DNA of 64,000 nt from G963662605 sp963667005 (lineage in GTDB: Bacteria; Bacteroidota; Ignavibacteria; Ignavibacteriales; Ignavibacteriaceae), in NCBI GenBank assembly GCA_963667005.1, contig OY762937.1, forward strand, positions 1,364,001-1,428,000, given 5' to 3'. The notes under the pieces were generated by a model, which worked only from the letters and a program-made list of their open reading frames with translations, did not search any database and had not been told where the DNA came from. Each line of letters begins with the position of its first letter. Within the stretch, counting starts at the first letter, position 1. Shown piece by piece: positions 32,798 through 42,050 of the stretch. Both the position numbers and the translations under genes were made by a program.

Positions 32798-34714
32798 TTA
32801 TGGCTTTAATGCGCCAAAATACAATTGATAGTAATCAATATAAACTTTTCCATCCCAGGTTTTAACAGCAATATCCGCGTGTCCATCACCGTCAAAATCA
32901 CCCGGCATTGGCTTGGCAGTATAGTCGCCATATCCATCATGTGCCTCAGAGCTGCTATAGTTGGAAGCGCTTGTATAGATTATCCATCTTTCGCTGGTGT
33001 TTCTTACCGAGATATCGAGATACCCGTCACCATCATAATCCGCAGGGCATGGGGTTGAGCTCTCGCCTAAGCCGGTTTTAATAACATCCCAGGAACCGAA
33101 ACCGTTCGAAGAATAATCAATTAACCAGCGTCCGCTTTCCGTTAAAACCGCTATATCAGCCTTTGAATCTCCATCATTATATTTACCAAAAACAGGAGTC
33201 ACTTCTTCCCAAGCATATATAACAACATTATTATGAGAATCTCTGTTGCGTAGCAGGATTGTACTATCCCATGTGCCATATCCGTTATTACTTCTGTCAA
33301 TATGAACATAGTGGTCATTGATGCCTGATGCATACGAAGTAGCTAAATCATCCCAGCCATCGCCATCAAAATCTGCCGGACAGGGGATATCATCTGAAGT
33401 TACGCGGTTGTTTAGTTGAAAATCCCAACCACCAAATCCGTTTTCAGAAAAATCAATAAGCCATCGTCCATCGTTAACCAAAACACTCAAGTCGGATTTG
33501 CTATCGGATGATGATCCGTTTTTATATTTACCGGGGCAAGGAATAGCCTCTGAACCTCCATACCAGGACAAACTAATGTCGGGAGATCCAAAACCATTAC
33601 TGCTTTCGTCAATATACCAATTTCCGCCAGTTGTTTTTACGCTTATATCAGTTATTCCGTCACCGTCAAAATCACCGAGAGCCGGGGTCGCTTCAGAACC
33701 GCCGTAACCGGATAAAAACGTTGCGTTCCATCCTCCCAAATGATCGTTTGGCAATCCGCTCATGAGATTTGAAAAGGCGGTCCAATTCGTAGGCGTATCA
33801 ATTAATTGAAAAGGTGGACCGGAACTTGTTTCTGCATAGAACCATACTTCGTTGCAATAAGGTGAAGAAGTGTATAAATCTTGTTTTATGGCAGTAACAT
33901 CATTTTGGTCAAGAATAGCACCTCCATTTATATCTAATTGGCTTATCATTATTCCTATTAGAGGAACTGTCGATTTTCCTTGAGTATACAACATATTTTT
34001 AAAGACACTGTTTTTGTGTGCCGGAACCCTCACATAGTCATCATACATTATCACGTCGGCAGCGCCAAGATAATTTGGTTGATATAAATAATTTGAATCG
34101 GGTACTGTACCCCACGGGCCTTTAAGCGGGTCGGCAATATAAACTTTATAGTTCAAAGATTTACAATAACTTATAATGCTATTAAGATTGTTGACATTAT
34201 CTTGATACCATTGAGGTTCATCAATAAAAACGCCAATTACATTTGCATTGACTTTACTCTTCTGTAAATAATTCTGGATTTTTGCCATAGTCCAAGTAGA
34301 GGTTTGAAAAGTATCAACAACTTTGAAAGTTTCCATGTTAATTTGGTGGTGTGATAATGGTATTACTACTTTAAATCCTCTATTCAATGCTATAGCTATT
34401 TGAATGCTGTCATGCCAGCCACTCCAATTTGAATATTTGCCATTTTCGGTATAGTTCAAATCTTCGTCAGGATATTGTTTAAGGCAGATTATACTAAACC
34501 CGGCATTCGATAATTTGGTAAGCTTCACAGCGGCAGCAGAATCATTTTCGAAAAACACTTCCAGCATTCCATAAGTAGGTGCTGTTGTCCCCGTTTTTGC
34601 GAACCGGACATTGTTCAATGAGCCATTATCTAAAACAGAGGTTATATCGTTGCGACAAGAGATAAATAGGACGGGAATAAGAAAGGACAGAAAAACTAAC
34701 AACAACTTTTTCAT
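32798..34714 (-). CDS. Surface lipoprotein with N-terminal barrel-like domain and six FG-GAP-type repeats
   Basis: A 638-residue lipoprotein. The signal ends in LIPVLFISC with Cys20 as the likely lipidated residue. Residues about 45-330 form an alpha/beta domain (GVFIDEPQW, ADVIMYDDYV, EVWFYAETSSG) that reads like a TIM-barrel hydrolase-type module, though no family is assigned. From about 340 come six repeats of about 45-50 residues, each with a DxDxDGxxDI calcium-binding-type loop (units 1, 3, 5 and 6 DFDGDG or DYDGDG; units 2 and 4 a longer KYxNGDSKxDI form) followed by GRWLIDxSxNGFGxWD. Such repeats form beta-propeller blades. It is probably exposed on the outer membrane; the ligand is unknown. 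Confidence 0.8.
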   Translation of the reverse strand: MKKLLLVFLSFLIPVLFISCRNDITSVLDNGSLNNVRFAKTGTTAPTYGMLEVFFENDSAAAVKLTKLSNAGFSIICLKQYPDEDLNYTENGKYSNWSGWHDSIQIAIALNRGFKVVIPLSHHQINMETFKVVDTFQTSTWTMAKIQNYLQKSKVNANVIGVFIDEPQWYQDNVNNLNSIISYCKSLNYKVYIADPLKGPWGTVPDSNYLYQPNYLGAADVIMYDDYVRVPAHKNSVFKNMLYTQGKSTVPLIGIMISQLDINGGAILDQNDVTAIKQDLYTSSPYCNEVWFYAETSSGPPFQLIDTPTNWTAFSNLMSGLPNDHLGGWNATFLSGYGGSEATPALGDFDGDGITDISVKTTGGNWYIDESSNGFGSPDISLSWYGGSEAIPCPGKYKNGSSSDSKSDLSVLVNDGRWLIDFSENGFGGWDFQLNNRVTSDDIPCPADFDGDGWDDLATSYASGINDHYVHIDRSNNGYGTWDSTILLRNRDSHNNVVIYAWEEVTPVFGKYNDGDSKADIAVLTESGRWLIDYSSNGFGSWDVIKTGLGESSTPCPADYDGDGYLDISVRNTSERWIIYTSASNYSSSEAHDGYGDYTAKPMPGDFDGDGHADIAVKTWDGKVYIDYYQLYFGALKP

Positions 34715-34906
34715 ACTAGCACCCTTGTTTAATTTGTGATTATTAAAATTAGTTAATTAAATCATAGTAAAAAAATACTTTCTTCTCGAAATAATTACTG
34801 CGAAATTTTTTGCCGGATTTAGAGTTTGGAGAGATTGGGTTGCAAACATCATGATGTAGAAATATACAAGCGACAAATAAACTGAGAGGATAGAATTTTT
34901 CCTATT

Positions 34907-34934
34907 TTGTGATTTACACATCACAGCATAAAAT
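34907..34934 (+). promoter_or_regulatory. Sigma70-like promoter with embedded inverted repeat
   Basis: TTGTGA (34907-34912), a 16-base spacer and TAAAAT (34929-34934) form a plausible -35/-10 pair. The inverted repeat TGTGAT-N6-ATCACA (34908-34925) overlaps it and looks like a CRP/FNR-family operator. The promoter would drive the structured RNA that ends at the terminator at 35060-35114. Confidence 0.45.
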
Positions 34935-34939
34935 TATGC

Positions 34940-35114
34940 CCTTGACTTAAGCTGGGGCGTTTTGTACAATCGCATTGCCGTTTGACTTATGCTTTGCCCG
35001 GAAGTGTCATTATGGGCAGGAGGCGGGTTCGGGCTTACCGCCGGGATATCAGGTTTTATGGATTCGTTGAGACCTCCATCGGTTTAGCGGAGTGATTTCA
35101 ACGAATCCTTTTTT
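34940..35114 (+). ncRNA. Candidate structured non-coding RNA or lysA leader
   Basis: A GC-richer island within AT-rich intergenic DNA, bounded by a promoter-like sequence and an intrinsic terminator, with no ORF. Visible stems are GCCC/GGGGC around 34939-34957, GCAT/ATGC around 34972-34992, TGCCC/GGGCA (34995-34999 with 35014-35018), GGCGG/CCGCC (35022-35026 with 35038-35042) and the terminator stem. It does not match the conserved cores I know for the lysine, TPP, SAM or c-di-GMP riboswitches, 6S, SRP RNA, RNase P or tmRNA. It may be a trans-acting small RNA, a leader of lysA (start about 100 bases downstream), or repeat-derived sequence. Confidence 0.4.
35060..35114 (+). terminator. Orphan intrinsic terminator upstream of lysA
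   Basis: GGATTCGTTGA (35060-35070) pairs perfectly with TCAACGAATCC (35098-35108). An inner CTCC/GGAG stem is present, and six T residues (35109-35114) follow. No plus-strand ORF lies upstream within this gap; the neighbouring upstream gene is transcribed away. It therefore ends a non-coding transcript or attenuates lysA. Confidence 0.7.
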
Positions 35115-35126
35115 ATTATAAACACA

Positions 35127-35166
35127 TCTGTGAAAATCCGCCTCATCCGTGTCATCAGTGTTCTAT
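35127..35166. repeat. R4 repeat unit (single, inverted)
   Basis: tgtgaaaatccgcctcatccgtgtcatcagtgttcta is the reverse complement of the R4 consensus (tagaacrcggatgacacngataacacggattttcac). It is a solitary copy placed between the orphan terminator and lysA. Confidence 0.65.
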
Positions 35167-35216
35167 CTTTCTTATATTGCGATTACGTTTTAAAAATTTA
35201 ACCGGATCAGCAATAG

Positions 35217-36485
35217 ATGGAATGGAAAGAATCCCCATACTTTAGTTACGAGAATAATGTTCTTCACGTTGAAGGCGTTCCTGTGCCCGAAATAGTCGCA
35301 GAAGTAGGAACCCCTGTATATATTTACAGCAGACAATTTCTTATTGACCGTGCCCGTGATTTCCATAAAGCATTCGAAGAAATTCCGCATACGGTATTTT
35401 ACGCGATGAAGGCCAATTATAACCTTTCCATTGTGCGCACACTCGCACTGCGCGGCTGCGGCGTGGATGTGAATTCCGGCGGCGAATTATATCGTGCGCT
35501 GAAGGCTGAGGTTGATCCGCAAAAAATATTGATGGCCGGCGTCGGTAAAACGGAAGATGAGATCCGTATGGCGCTGAAGTATGACATTCTTCTTCTAAAA
35601 GCCGAATCGCGCTGTGAGGTCGAAGTCATCAATCAAATAGCAGGAGAGATGGGAAAGAAAGCGCGTGTCGCTTTACGCGTTAATCCCGATGTGAGTGCTG
35701 ATACGCATCCGTATATTTCCACAGGTTTATCCAGCAACAAATTCGGTATCAATGCCGCGGAAGCTGCTTCAATATTTCTCGATAAATCTTTTGACCACGT
35801 TGAATTTACCGGTGTTGACATGCACATCGGTTCTCAGATAACAACCATTGGCCCTTACGAAGAAGCCATAACCAAGCTTATAGAACTTGTCCACTATTTA
35901 AAAGAAAACGGATTGGAGTTACATCACCTTGATGTAGGCGGCGGCATTGGTGTTGAATACCAGAATGAAGATACGTTTTCGGTTTTTGAATATGCAAAAG
36001 TCATTATACCGTTATTAAAGAAAACCGGTCTGCATATCTTTTTCGAACCGGGCAGATATATGACTGCGAACGGCGGGATACTTGCAACTAAAGTGTTATA
36101 TAACAAATCGAATAACGAAAAGAATTTTATTATCGTTGACGGCGGTATGAACGATCTTATCCGTCCTTCATTATATCACGCAGAGCATCATATTCAACCT
36201 GTTGTAAAGAAAGAAGATGTCCCAAATATTACCGGTGATGTGGTTGGACCAATATGCGAGTCAGGCGACTTCCTTGGCAAGGATAGGGAAATGCCGGTGC
36301 TTGAACGCGGCGATCTGGTCGCGGTTATGTCGGCAGGTGCGTATGGCATGGTGATGTCATCGAATTACAATGCCCGGTCACGTCCGCCAGAAGTGCTGGT
36401 AATTGGTGATACCTGGCAGATTATCCGTTGCCGCGAAAACTTCGAACATCAGATATACGATGAGCTTGATGCGTTCGTGGGTTAG
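35217..36485 (+). CDS. lysA: Diaminopimelate decarboxylase
   Basis: PLP-dependent decarboxylase (alanine racemase-like fold III) converting meso-diaminopimelate to L-lysine. At 422 residues it is full length. The PLP lysine is K65 in FYAMKANYN. HIGSQI, LDVGGGIGVEY and FEPGRY are the barrel PLP-phosphate and substrate motifs, and GPICESGD carries the Cys supplied across the dimer. The start MEWKESPYFSY has no strong Shine-Dalgarno. It stands alone with no other lysine genes nearby; the leader upstream contains an orphan terminator that could regulate it. Confidence 0.95.
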   Translation: MEWKESPYFSYENNVLHVEGVPVPEIVAEVGTPVYIYSRQFLIDRARDFHKAFEEIPHTVFYAMKANYNLSIVRTLALRGCGVDVNSGGELYRALKAEVDPQKILMAGVGKTEDEIRMALKYDILLLKAESRCEVEVINQIAGEMGKKARVALRVNPDVSADTHPYISTGLSSNKFGINAAEAASIFLDKSFDHVEFTGVDMHIGSQITTIGPYEEAITKLIELVHYLKENGLELHHLDVGGGIGVEYQNEDTFSVFEYAKVIIPLLKKTGLHIFFEPGRYMTANGGILATKVLYNKSNNEKNFIIVDGGMNDLIRPSLYHAEHHIQPVVKKEDVPNITGDVVGPICESGDFLGKDREMPVLERGDLVAVMSAGAYGMVMSSNYNARSRPPEVLVIGDTWQIIRCRENFEHQIYDELDAFVG

Positions 36486-36490
36486 GAGTT

Positions 36491-36651
36491 AAGAACGAAC
36501 CGCAGAAGAAATTAACCGCAAAGGCGCAGAGACGCAAAGTATTTTTTTTATCTATCGTTTTCGTGGATTAATCATTGTCGTGGTTGCACAATATAACACG
36601 TTCTTTTTCAAATTAAAAAACTTAGCGTCTTAGCGTCTCTGCGGTACGTTC
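36491..36651. repeat. Inverted repeat pair, family R6 (GGCGCAGAGACGC)
   Basis: The left arm (gaaccgcag...ccgcaaaggcgcagagacgcaaag, 36496-36539) and the right arm (cttagcgtcttagcgtctctgcggtacgttc, 36621-36651) are inverted relative to each other, separated by about 80 AT-rich bases. It lies between lysA and the DUF1003 gene on the same strand. Confidence 0.6.
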
Positions 36652-36733
36652 AGAAAAAATAATTACCGCATACAATCACCGCTTTTGGACAGAGCCCAAA
36701 GTATATTTTGTGAATTTTGCATAGAGGATTTCA

Positions 36734-37186
36734 ATGGAAAACAACAACAACGGCATTAATCACGAGCACGCGCGTAAAAACAACTGGCATCAGAAGCATA
36801 AAGAACAGCAGACAGTAGGCCAGAAAATTGCCGACTCTGTTGCAGGCGGAATGGGCTCATGGACATTCATCATTGCACAGACGTTATTCGTTGCTTTATG
36901 GATGGCGCTTAATGTTGTTGGATGGTGTTATCATTGGGATGTTTACCCGTTCATATTGTTGAACCTGCTTTTCTCTACACAGGCAGCCTACGCTGCACCT
37001 ATCATTATGATGGCCCAGAACAGGCAGAGTGAGCGGGACCGGTTCCAGGCAACGGAGGATTATAATACTAACGTTAGAGCCAAAAAGGAAATCGAGGATC
37101 TCCAGAAAGCAATAGCCCGCATCGAGAATGAAAAACTTGATGTGATTCTGGCTGAACTGAAAGAGTTAAAAGCAAAGAATCAATAA
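36734..37186 (+). CDS. DUF1003 membrane protein
   Basis: A 150-residue inner-membrane protein of the DUF1003 family. The family signature is clear: GQKIADSVAGGMGSWTFIIAQTLFVALWMALNVVGW, then DVYPFILLNLLFSTQAAYAAPIIMMAQNRQSERDR, i.e. two transmembrane helices joined by a short loop, followed by a C-terminal coiled coil (KKEIEDLQKAIARIENEKLDVILAELKELK). The biochemical role of the family is not established. It is a single gene between repeat elements. Confidence 0.9.
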   Translation: MENNNNGINHEHARKNNWHQKHKEQQTVGQKIADSVAGGMGSWTFIIAQTLFVALWMALNVVGWCYHWDVYPFILLNLLFSTQAAYAAPIIMMAQNRQSERDRFQATEDYNTNVRAKKEIEDLQKAIARIENEKLDVILAELKELKAKNQ

Positions 37187-37275
37187 TGTACGTCCTTCGG
37201 TAACTTCCAACCTATAGGTTAACCTATGGGTTTGGAAGAGATCTCCCGTCCCTATACCTCCTTCAGGTAGTTGCG

Positions 37276-37418
37276 ATTAACATTAACACGGCGCTTCAGC
37301 GCCGTGAATATAGCGCCTTATATTCTTGGGCTTTAGCCCAATATAAAAACAGAAGTTGGACTAAAGTCCGGTTCGTTGGTGGTATAGATCCACGGTCTAA
37401 AGACCGTGGTTAATGTAC
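37276..37418. repeat. Nested palindromic repeat element, family R1, copy B
   Basis: Four palindromes in order: CACGGCGC-ttca-GCGCCGTG (37287-37306), gggctttagccc (37328-37339), ggactaaagtcc (37358-37369) and CCACGGTC-taaa-GACCGTGG (37390-37409). The flanks attaaca and ggttaatgt are complementary, as in copy A at 2734-2892. The rest of the gap to aspS (37187-37275 and 37419-37571) holds no gene that I can see; a small palindrome with cctataggttaacctatgg lies at about 37212-37230. Confidence 0.75.
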
Positions 37419-37571
37419 CTGATTATACAGGTCTGCCTCTAAATTTTTACATATCATATGTTTTTTGCCCTAATCATGGTGTTTTCCGCATGATGAGCCG
37501 CTGAAATCTTGTATCTCCCCCTAAAAATTCCTAAATTGCTAGTTCGTAATTATTTATAGATAGAGGATAGA

Positions 37572-39365
37572 GTGGATTTTTTGCATTTTAAGCAGCGGAC
37601 ACATACGTGCGGCGAGCTGCGCGAAGAACATATTGGTCAGGAAGTAGTACTCAACGGCTGGGTTGATACCCGCAGAGACCTTGGCGGCGTTATTTTTATT
37701 GAAATGCGCGACCGCTACGGACTTACTCAAGTAGTATTTGAACCTGTATTTCATGCCCAGGCGCATCAAGATGGAAAAGTACTTCGTAATGAATACGTTA
37801 TCAGCATCGAAGGTGTTGTACGTAAACGTCCCGAAGGAACTGAAAATTCAAATTTGCCGACAGGTCAGATTGATGTTCTCGTTAATAAAGTTGTCGTGCT
37901 CAATGCAGCTAAAACTACTCCTTTCCAGATTGCAGATAATACCGAAGCAGGTGAAGATCTCCGGTTAAAATACCGCTACCTCGATTTGCGCCGCCCTGCG
38001 ATGCAGAAGAACCTGATGCTTCGCCATCAAATGTACCTTATCACAAGAAAGTATCTTGATAGTTTAAACTTCGTTGAAGTTGAAACTCCGGTATTGATGA
38101 AAAGTACACCTGAAGGTGCACGCGATTTTCTTGTGCCGAGCAGAATGCACAGAGGCAAGTTTTATGCGCTGCCGCAGTCACCGCAGCAGTACAAACAGAT
38201 TCTCATGGTTGCCGGTATGGATAGATATTTCCAGATCGTAAAGTGTTTCAGAGATGAAGACTTGCGCGCCGACAGACAGCCTGAATTTACCCAGATAGAT
38301 ATTGAAATGTCCTTCATCGATCAGGAGCAAATATTTGCCGTTCTCGAAGGACTGATGAAAGAATTTTATAAGGAAGTCTGGAACCGCGATCTGCAGCTTC
38401 CGCTTCCGCGCCTGACATTTGATGAGGCTATGGAAACATACGGTTCCGATAAACCGGATCTGCGTTTCGACTTAAAGATGACAACATTGAATCCCGTTTT
38501 TGCTAATTCAACATTTCGCGTATTTCAGGATGTTGTCAGCAGAGGCGGAACTATTACCGGTATCGTTGCTCCGGGATGCGGAACTTATACACGCAACCAG
38601 CTCGATAACATAACCGACTTCACGAAGAAACTGGGTGCTGGCGGACTCATCTGGATTCGCGTTAAAGAAGAAGGACTTGAATCACCGACCATGAAATTCT
38701 TCACTGAAGAAGAACAGAAAAATCTCATTGCTGCACTCGGTGCTAAAGCAGGAGACTTGTTGCTCATTCTTGCCGGTGATAAATTAAAGACATTGAACCT
38801 CATGGGCAGCCTGCGTCTCGAGATGGCACGCCGTCTTGAACTTATTAAAGCCGACGCTGAACCGAAATTGTTGTGGGTCACCGACTTCCCGTTGTTTGAG
38901 TGGGACGAACAGACCAAGCGTTATTATGCAATGCACCATATGTTCACTTCGCCGCGTCTTGAAGATATTCAGTATATGGATACCGATCTTTCACGCGTTA
39001 AAGCAAGAGCATATGATCTCGTTCTTAACGGCAGTGAAATTGCCGGAGGAAGTATTAGAATTCACAATGCTGAACTACAGCAGAAAATGTTTGATGCACT
39101 CGGAATGTCTTATGAAGAAGCACAGGAGAAATTCGGCTTCCTGATGAACGCGTTCCAGTATGGCGCTCCTCCTCACGGTGGTGCTGCATTCGGCTTCGAC
39201 CGTCTTGCTATGATATTCGCAGGCGAGTCATCAATCCGCGACGTTATTGCATTCCCGAAAACTGCAAGCGGCATGTCGTTGATGGATGAAACACCATCAC
39301 CGGTAACGGAGGACCAGTTGAAAGAACTGCACATCCGCGTCCGCACCCAACAGCAATCGCAATAG
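37572..39365 (+). CDS. aspS: Aspartyl-tRNA synthetase
   Basis: Class IIb aminoacyl-tRNA synthetase charging tRNA-Asp (and perhaps tRNA-Asn if non-discriminating). At 597 residues it has the bacterial architecture: an N-terminal OB-fold anticodon domain (VVLNGWVDTRRDLGGVIFIEMRDR), the catalytic core with motif 1 (VEVETPVLMKSTPEGARDF), motif 2 (FRDEDLRADRQPEFTQIDIEMSF), the inserted GAD domain (about 280-410), and motif 3 (GAPPHGGAAFGFDRLAM). Translation starts at GTG (37572) preceded by agagga; no ATG fits the conserved N-terminus. Confidence 0.97.
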   Translation: MDFLHFKQRTHTCGELREEHIGQEVVLNGWVDTRRDLGGVIFIEMRDRYGLTQVVFEPVFHAQAHQDGKVLRNEYVISIEGVVRKRPEGTENSNLPTGQIDVLVNKVVVLNAAKTTPFQIADNTEAGEDLRLKYRYLDLRRPAMQKNLMLRHQMYLITRKYLDSLNFVEVETPVLMKSTPEGARDFLVPSRMHRGKFYALPQSPQQYKQILMVAGMDRYFQIVKCFRDEDLRADRQPEFTQIDIEMSFIDQEQIFAVLEGLMKEFYKEVWNRDLQLPLPRLTFDEAMETYGSDKPDLRFDLKMTTLNPVFANSTFRVFQDVVSRGGTITGIVAPGCGTYTRNQLDNITDFTKKLGAGGLIWIRVKEEGLESPTMKFFTEEEQKNLIAALGAKAGDLLLILAGDKLKTLNLMGSLRLEMARRLELIKADAEPKLLWVTDFPLFEWDEQTKRYYAMHHMFTSPRLEDIQYMDTDLSRVKARAYDLVLNGSEIAGGSIRIHNAELQQKMFDALGMSYEEAQEKFGFLMNAFQYGAPPHGGAAFGFDRLAMIFAGESSIRDVIAFPKTASGMSLMDETPSPVTEDQLKELHIRVRTQQQSQ

Positions 39366-39546
39366 AACACTGATAACACGGATTATCGCTGATTATTTTT
39401 AGTAGCTGCAAAATGCAATTGCAAATTTATCAGAGATGTGTTCTAGTTCAAGCGTTAAAAGAAACTCAAAAAAGCCCCGATTATTCGGGGCTTTTTTATA
39501 ATATTTATCCGTGGTTATCTGTGTCATCCGTGTTATCCGCGTTCCA
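39361..39546. repeat. R4 inverted repeat pair around a terminator hairpin
   Basis: The left arm (atagaacactgataacacggatt, 39361-39398) and right arm (tttatccgtg...tccgcgttcca, 39506-39546) are inverted R4 units. Between them sits the terminator at 39468-39497. The structure fills the space between the convergent aspS and subtilase genes. Confidence 0.65.
39468..39497 (+). terminator. Bidirectional intrinsic terminator between aspS and the subtilase gene
   Basis: AAAAAAGCCCCGA-ttat-TCGGGGCTTTTTT is a perfect 13-bp stem with A- and T-runs on its two sides, so it can end transcription from both convergent genes. Confidence 0.85.
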
Positions 39547-39552
39547 TTGCGA

Positions 39553-41940
39553 TTACTTGATGAGTATCATTTTCTTTTGCACGGTAAATGCGCCGGATGT
39601 GAGTTTATAAAAGTATACACCGCTTGAAAATCCAGAAGCATTAAATGGTATACTATATCTGCCTGCCTGTTTGAAATCATCAAGAATCGTCGCAATCTTT
39701 TCACCAAGTGCGTTATAAATATTGAGTGTCACTCTGTTGTTCGTCGGAATTTCGAAATTAATTGTCGTTACCGGGTTAAAGGGATTCGGGAAATTCTGCG
39801 CCACGAGAAAATTTCCTGTACGCATATTCACTTGTACTGCTTGTGAATATGTATACTTGCCATCGCCGTCAATCTGTTTTAAACGATATTGTGCGGTATT
39901 AAAACTACCTGACGGTATATCGTTGAAAGTGTAATGATGTGGTGCATTGCTGTAACCGTGGCCGTTGACAAAACCTATGCTCTGCCATGAACTTTCCGGC
40001 TCAACGCTTTTTCGTTCAATTGAAAAACCATAGTTGTTTATCTCCGTCGCAGTTTCCCATTCCAATACTATTTTGGCACCTGAAGCTGATACAGAGAATG
40101 TTGTTAGCTCAACCGGGAGCAGCGTTTCAGTCATAGCGCTTTGAACATTGACTTTCCCATATCCCCAAGTACTGTTCGGCACTGTACCGGTATAGGAGTC
40201 GGTTGTTGAGTGATTCATCAGTGCAGTATAAATCGTAGATGGATAGGCGAGTGTATCCTTTTGCAGCAGTAATGCAGCGGCTCCGGCACATACAGGAGTC
40301 GCCATGCTGGTTCCCTGCATGACATAGTAATTCGCATTGCCGCCGGGAATCGTTCCGTCATTATCAATCCAGAATAAATCCGGTGTTGTTAATACGTCCC
40401 TGTCGCGCATGGAAATGATAACACTGCCGGGAGCGCAGATGTTGGGTTTTTGCGTGCCGTCAATCCGCGGCCCTCTGCTTGCAAAAGGAGAAATGTCATT
40501 TACTGTATTGCCGTTGTTCCAAATGCTGTTATTGTAATCAGTCCATGATGCTCTGGTATTAAAAGAAGAAACTGCAAATGCATGATCGGCAGTTGAAGGC
40601 GCCGCGACTGTATAATATGGGTCGGGTGAATTGAATTTCACCTTGCCGTTCCCCCATGACTCATATATATGATATGTCTGTGCATGCGCCGATGGATTAA
40701 TCACACGCAAATAATATGTCGCGTTGCCTGAAGGCAAATAATTATTACTCGAAGACAATTGCGACTCGGTACCACGCGAGCTTTCGGTGGTTGAGTCGAC
40801 GCCATATGCGGTATATGGCGACTGTGTGTTGTCGTAATATTTCAATGTTAAATTGCTGCGATCAGAACCATCCGACCATACGAGATTAAAAAACAGGGGG
40901 GTGTCATTCGTCCCGGCGCCGGTAACGTTAACTTGAATAAATCCTGATGAATCATGTGCGGCAACAGTTCCGGAGTAATGCCTTCCTGTTGCGCCGTCAT
41001 TTCCCGCTGCAATAAAAAACGGTACCCCCTTGCCATATACCCAATCGGCAGTTTGTTCAAGTGATTCCGAGCCGTCGTGGTAGGTGTTCCATCCGCCATA
41101 GCTCATGGATACAATTTGCGCGTGAAAGGTATCAACCGCCGCGTGCATGGCGGCAATTTCCCCAGCATTAGTTGCGGCGCCTGTTCCATCTTTACCGATC
41201 TTCAAAAATATGAGAGATGCCTCATACGCCATGCCTTTGTAAGAACCGCCGCCGTTTCCGGTGTTGCCTGAGGAAAATGTTCCTCTGCCGAGTACTGAAC
41301 CGGTCACATGCGTACCGTGTGCAGTTACCGTATTTTCAACGGTATCGTCAATTGATGTCGGGTATTTAGAATAATCACGCTTTGTTATTGTTGCAGGCAA
41401 ATCGGGATTTGCCGGATCGGTATCAAGCCCGGAATCAAGTATCGCAATGCGTATACCATTCCCGGTCCATCCGGCGTTCCAGGCAGAGTCTGCATAGATC
41501 TTTTTAGCAGCTTCATTATTCAGCGGTTGACTTAGTTCCTCGGCTGAATCAATTTTCTTGAGAAATGAGAGCTGAATTATCTTATTGAAATTTGCAGCGG
41601 GAATTGTTGCAACAACAAAACCGAGCGGGTGATTTGTTGACGCGGGAGTCCAAGTTCCGGGATATATTGTAATGCCAAGCTGCTGCATTGAATCAATTTG
41701 CGAAGCGGAGGGATATTCCTGGAAGTAGAGGATGGTCTGCATTTGCGAATCTTCACTGCCTGCCACTTTGCGTGAGACTCTTTGCATTTTATCATTCAGC
41801 GAACGAAGAAGAAATCCGCTGTAAATTTTTTCCTGATGATGTTGAGGACGGGCGCGGAAATCAACCTCGCGAAACCGCATGGCGGTTTGTGAAAATATAA
41901 TCGTCTGCACGAGTAACCATATACTCAAAATTCTTAACAT
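39553..41940 (-). CDS. Subtilisin-like serine protease with T9SS C-terminal sorting domain
   Basis: A 795-residue secreted S8 family protease. A signal peptide occupies about residues 1-19, followed by a propeptide (to about 140). The catalytic triad is D169 (AILDSGLDTD), H208 (AHGTHVTGS) and S545 (QGTSMATPVCAG), with oxyanion N314 (AAGND). A PA/beta insert of about 100 residues lies between N314 and the Ser block. A beta-sandwich precedes the C-terminal type A T9SS signal (about 705-795: QNFPNPFNPVTTINF, NIYNALGEKIATIL, GRYSIPFNASGFSSGVYFYKL, KKMILIK). It is exported by Sec and then T9SS to the cell surface or medium. The sorting domain ties the organism to the Bacteroidota/Chlorobi group. 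Confidence 0.95.
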   Translation of the reverse strand: MLRILSIWLLVQTIIFSQTAMRFREVDFRARPQHHQEKIYSGFLLRSLNDKMQRVSRKVAGSEDSQMQTILYFQEYPSASQIDSMQQLGITIYPGTWTPASTNHPLGFVVATIPAANFNKIIQLSFLKKIDSAEELSQPLNNEAAKKIYADSAWNAGWTGNGIRIAILDSGLDTDPANPDLPATITKRDYSKYPTSIDDTVENTVTAHGTHVTGSVLGRGTFSSGNTGNGGGSYKGMAYEASLIFLKIGKDGTGAATNAGEIAAMHAAVDTFHAQIVSMSYGGWNTYHDGSESLEQTADWVYGKGVPFFIAAGNDGATGRHYSGTVAAHDSSGFIQVNVTGAGTNDTPLFFNLVWSDGSDRSNLTLKYYDNTQSPYTAYGVDSTTESSRGTESQLSSSNNYLPSGNATYYLRVINPSAHAQTYHIYESWGNGKVKFNSPDPYYTVAAPSTADHAFAVSSFNTRASWTDYNNSIWNNGNTVNDISPFASRGPRIDGTQKPNICAPGSVIISMRDRDVLTTPDLFWIDNDGTIPGGNANYYVMQGTSMATPVCAGAAALLLQKDTLAYPSTIYTALMNHSTTDSYTGTVPNSTWGYGKVNVQSAMTETLLPVELTTFSVSASGAKIVLEWETATEINNYGFSIERKSVEPESSWQSIGFVNGHGYSNAPHHYTFNDIPSGSFNTAQYRLKQIDGDGKYTYSQAVQVNMRTGNFLVAQNFPNPFNPVTTINFEIPTNNRVTLNIYNALGEKIATILDDFKQAGRYSIPFNASGFSSGVYFYKLTSGAFTVQKKMILIK

Positions 41941-42050
41941 CGTTCAATTTCATCATAACATCGGAAAGAATTTAATGGAATAATTTCAGGAATTCAAGAA
42001 AAGAAATGAGGAAGACAGCGAGGTGTGACGGGCTTCATACTACCTTGGAC

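Noticed and set aside
34940..35114. Lysine riboswitch upstream of lysA
   Set aside because: The position is right, but I cannot find the conserved five-helix junction core; the stems seen are short and separate, so I list it only as an unassigned structured RNA.
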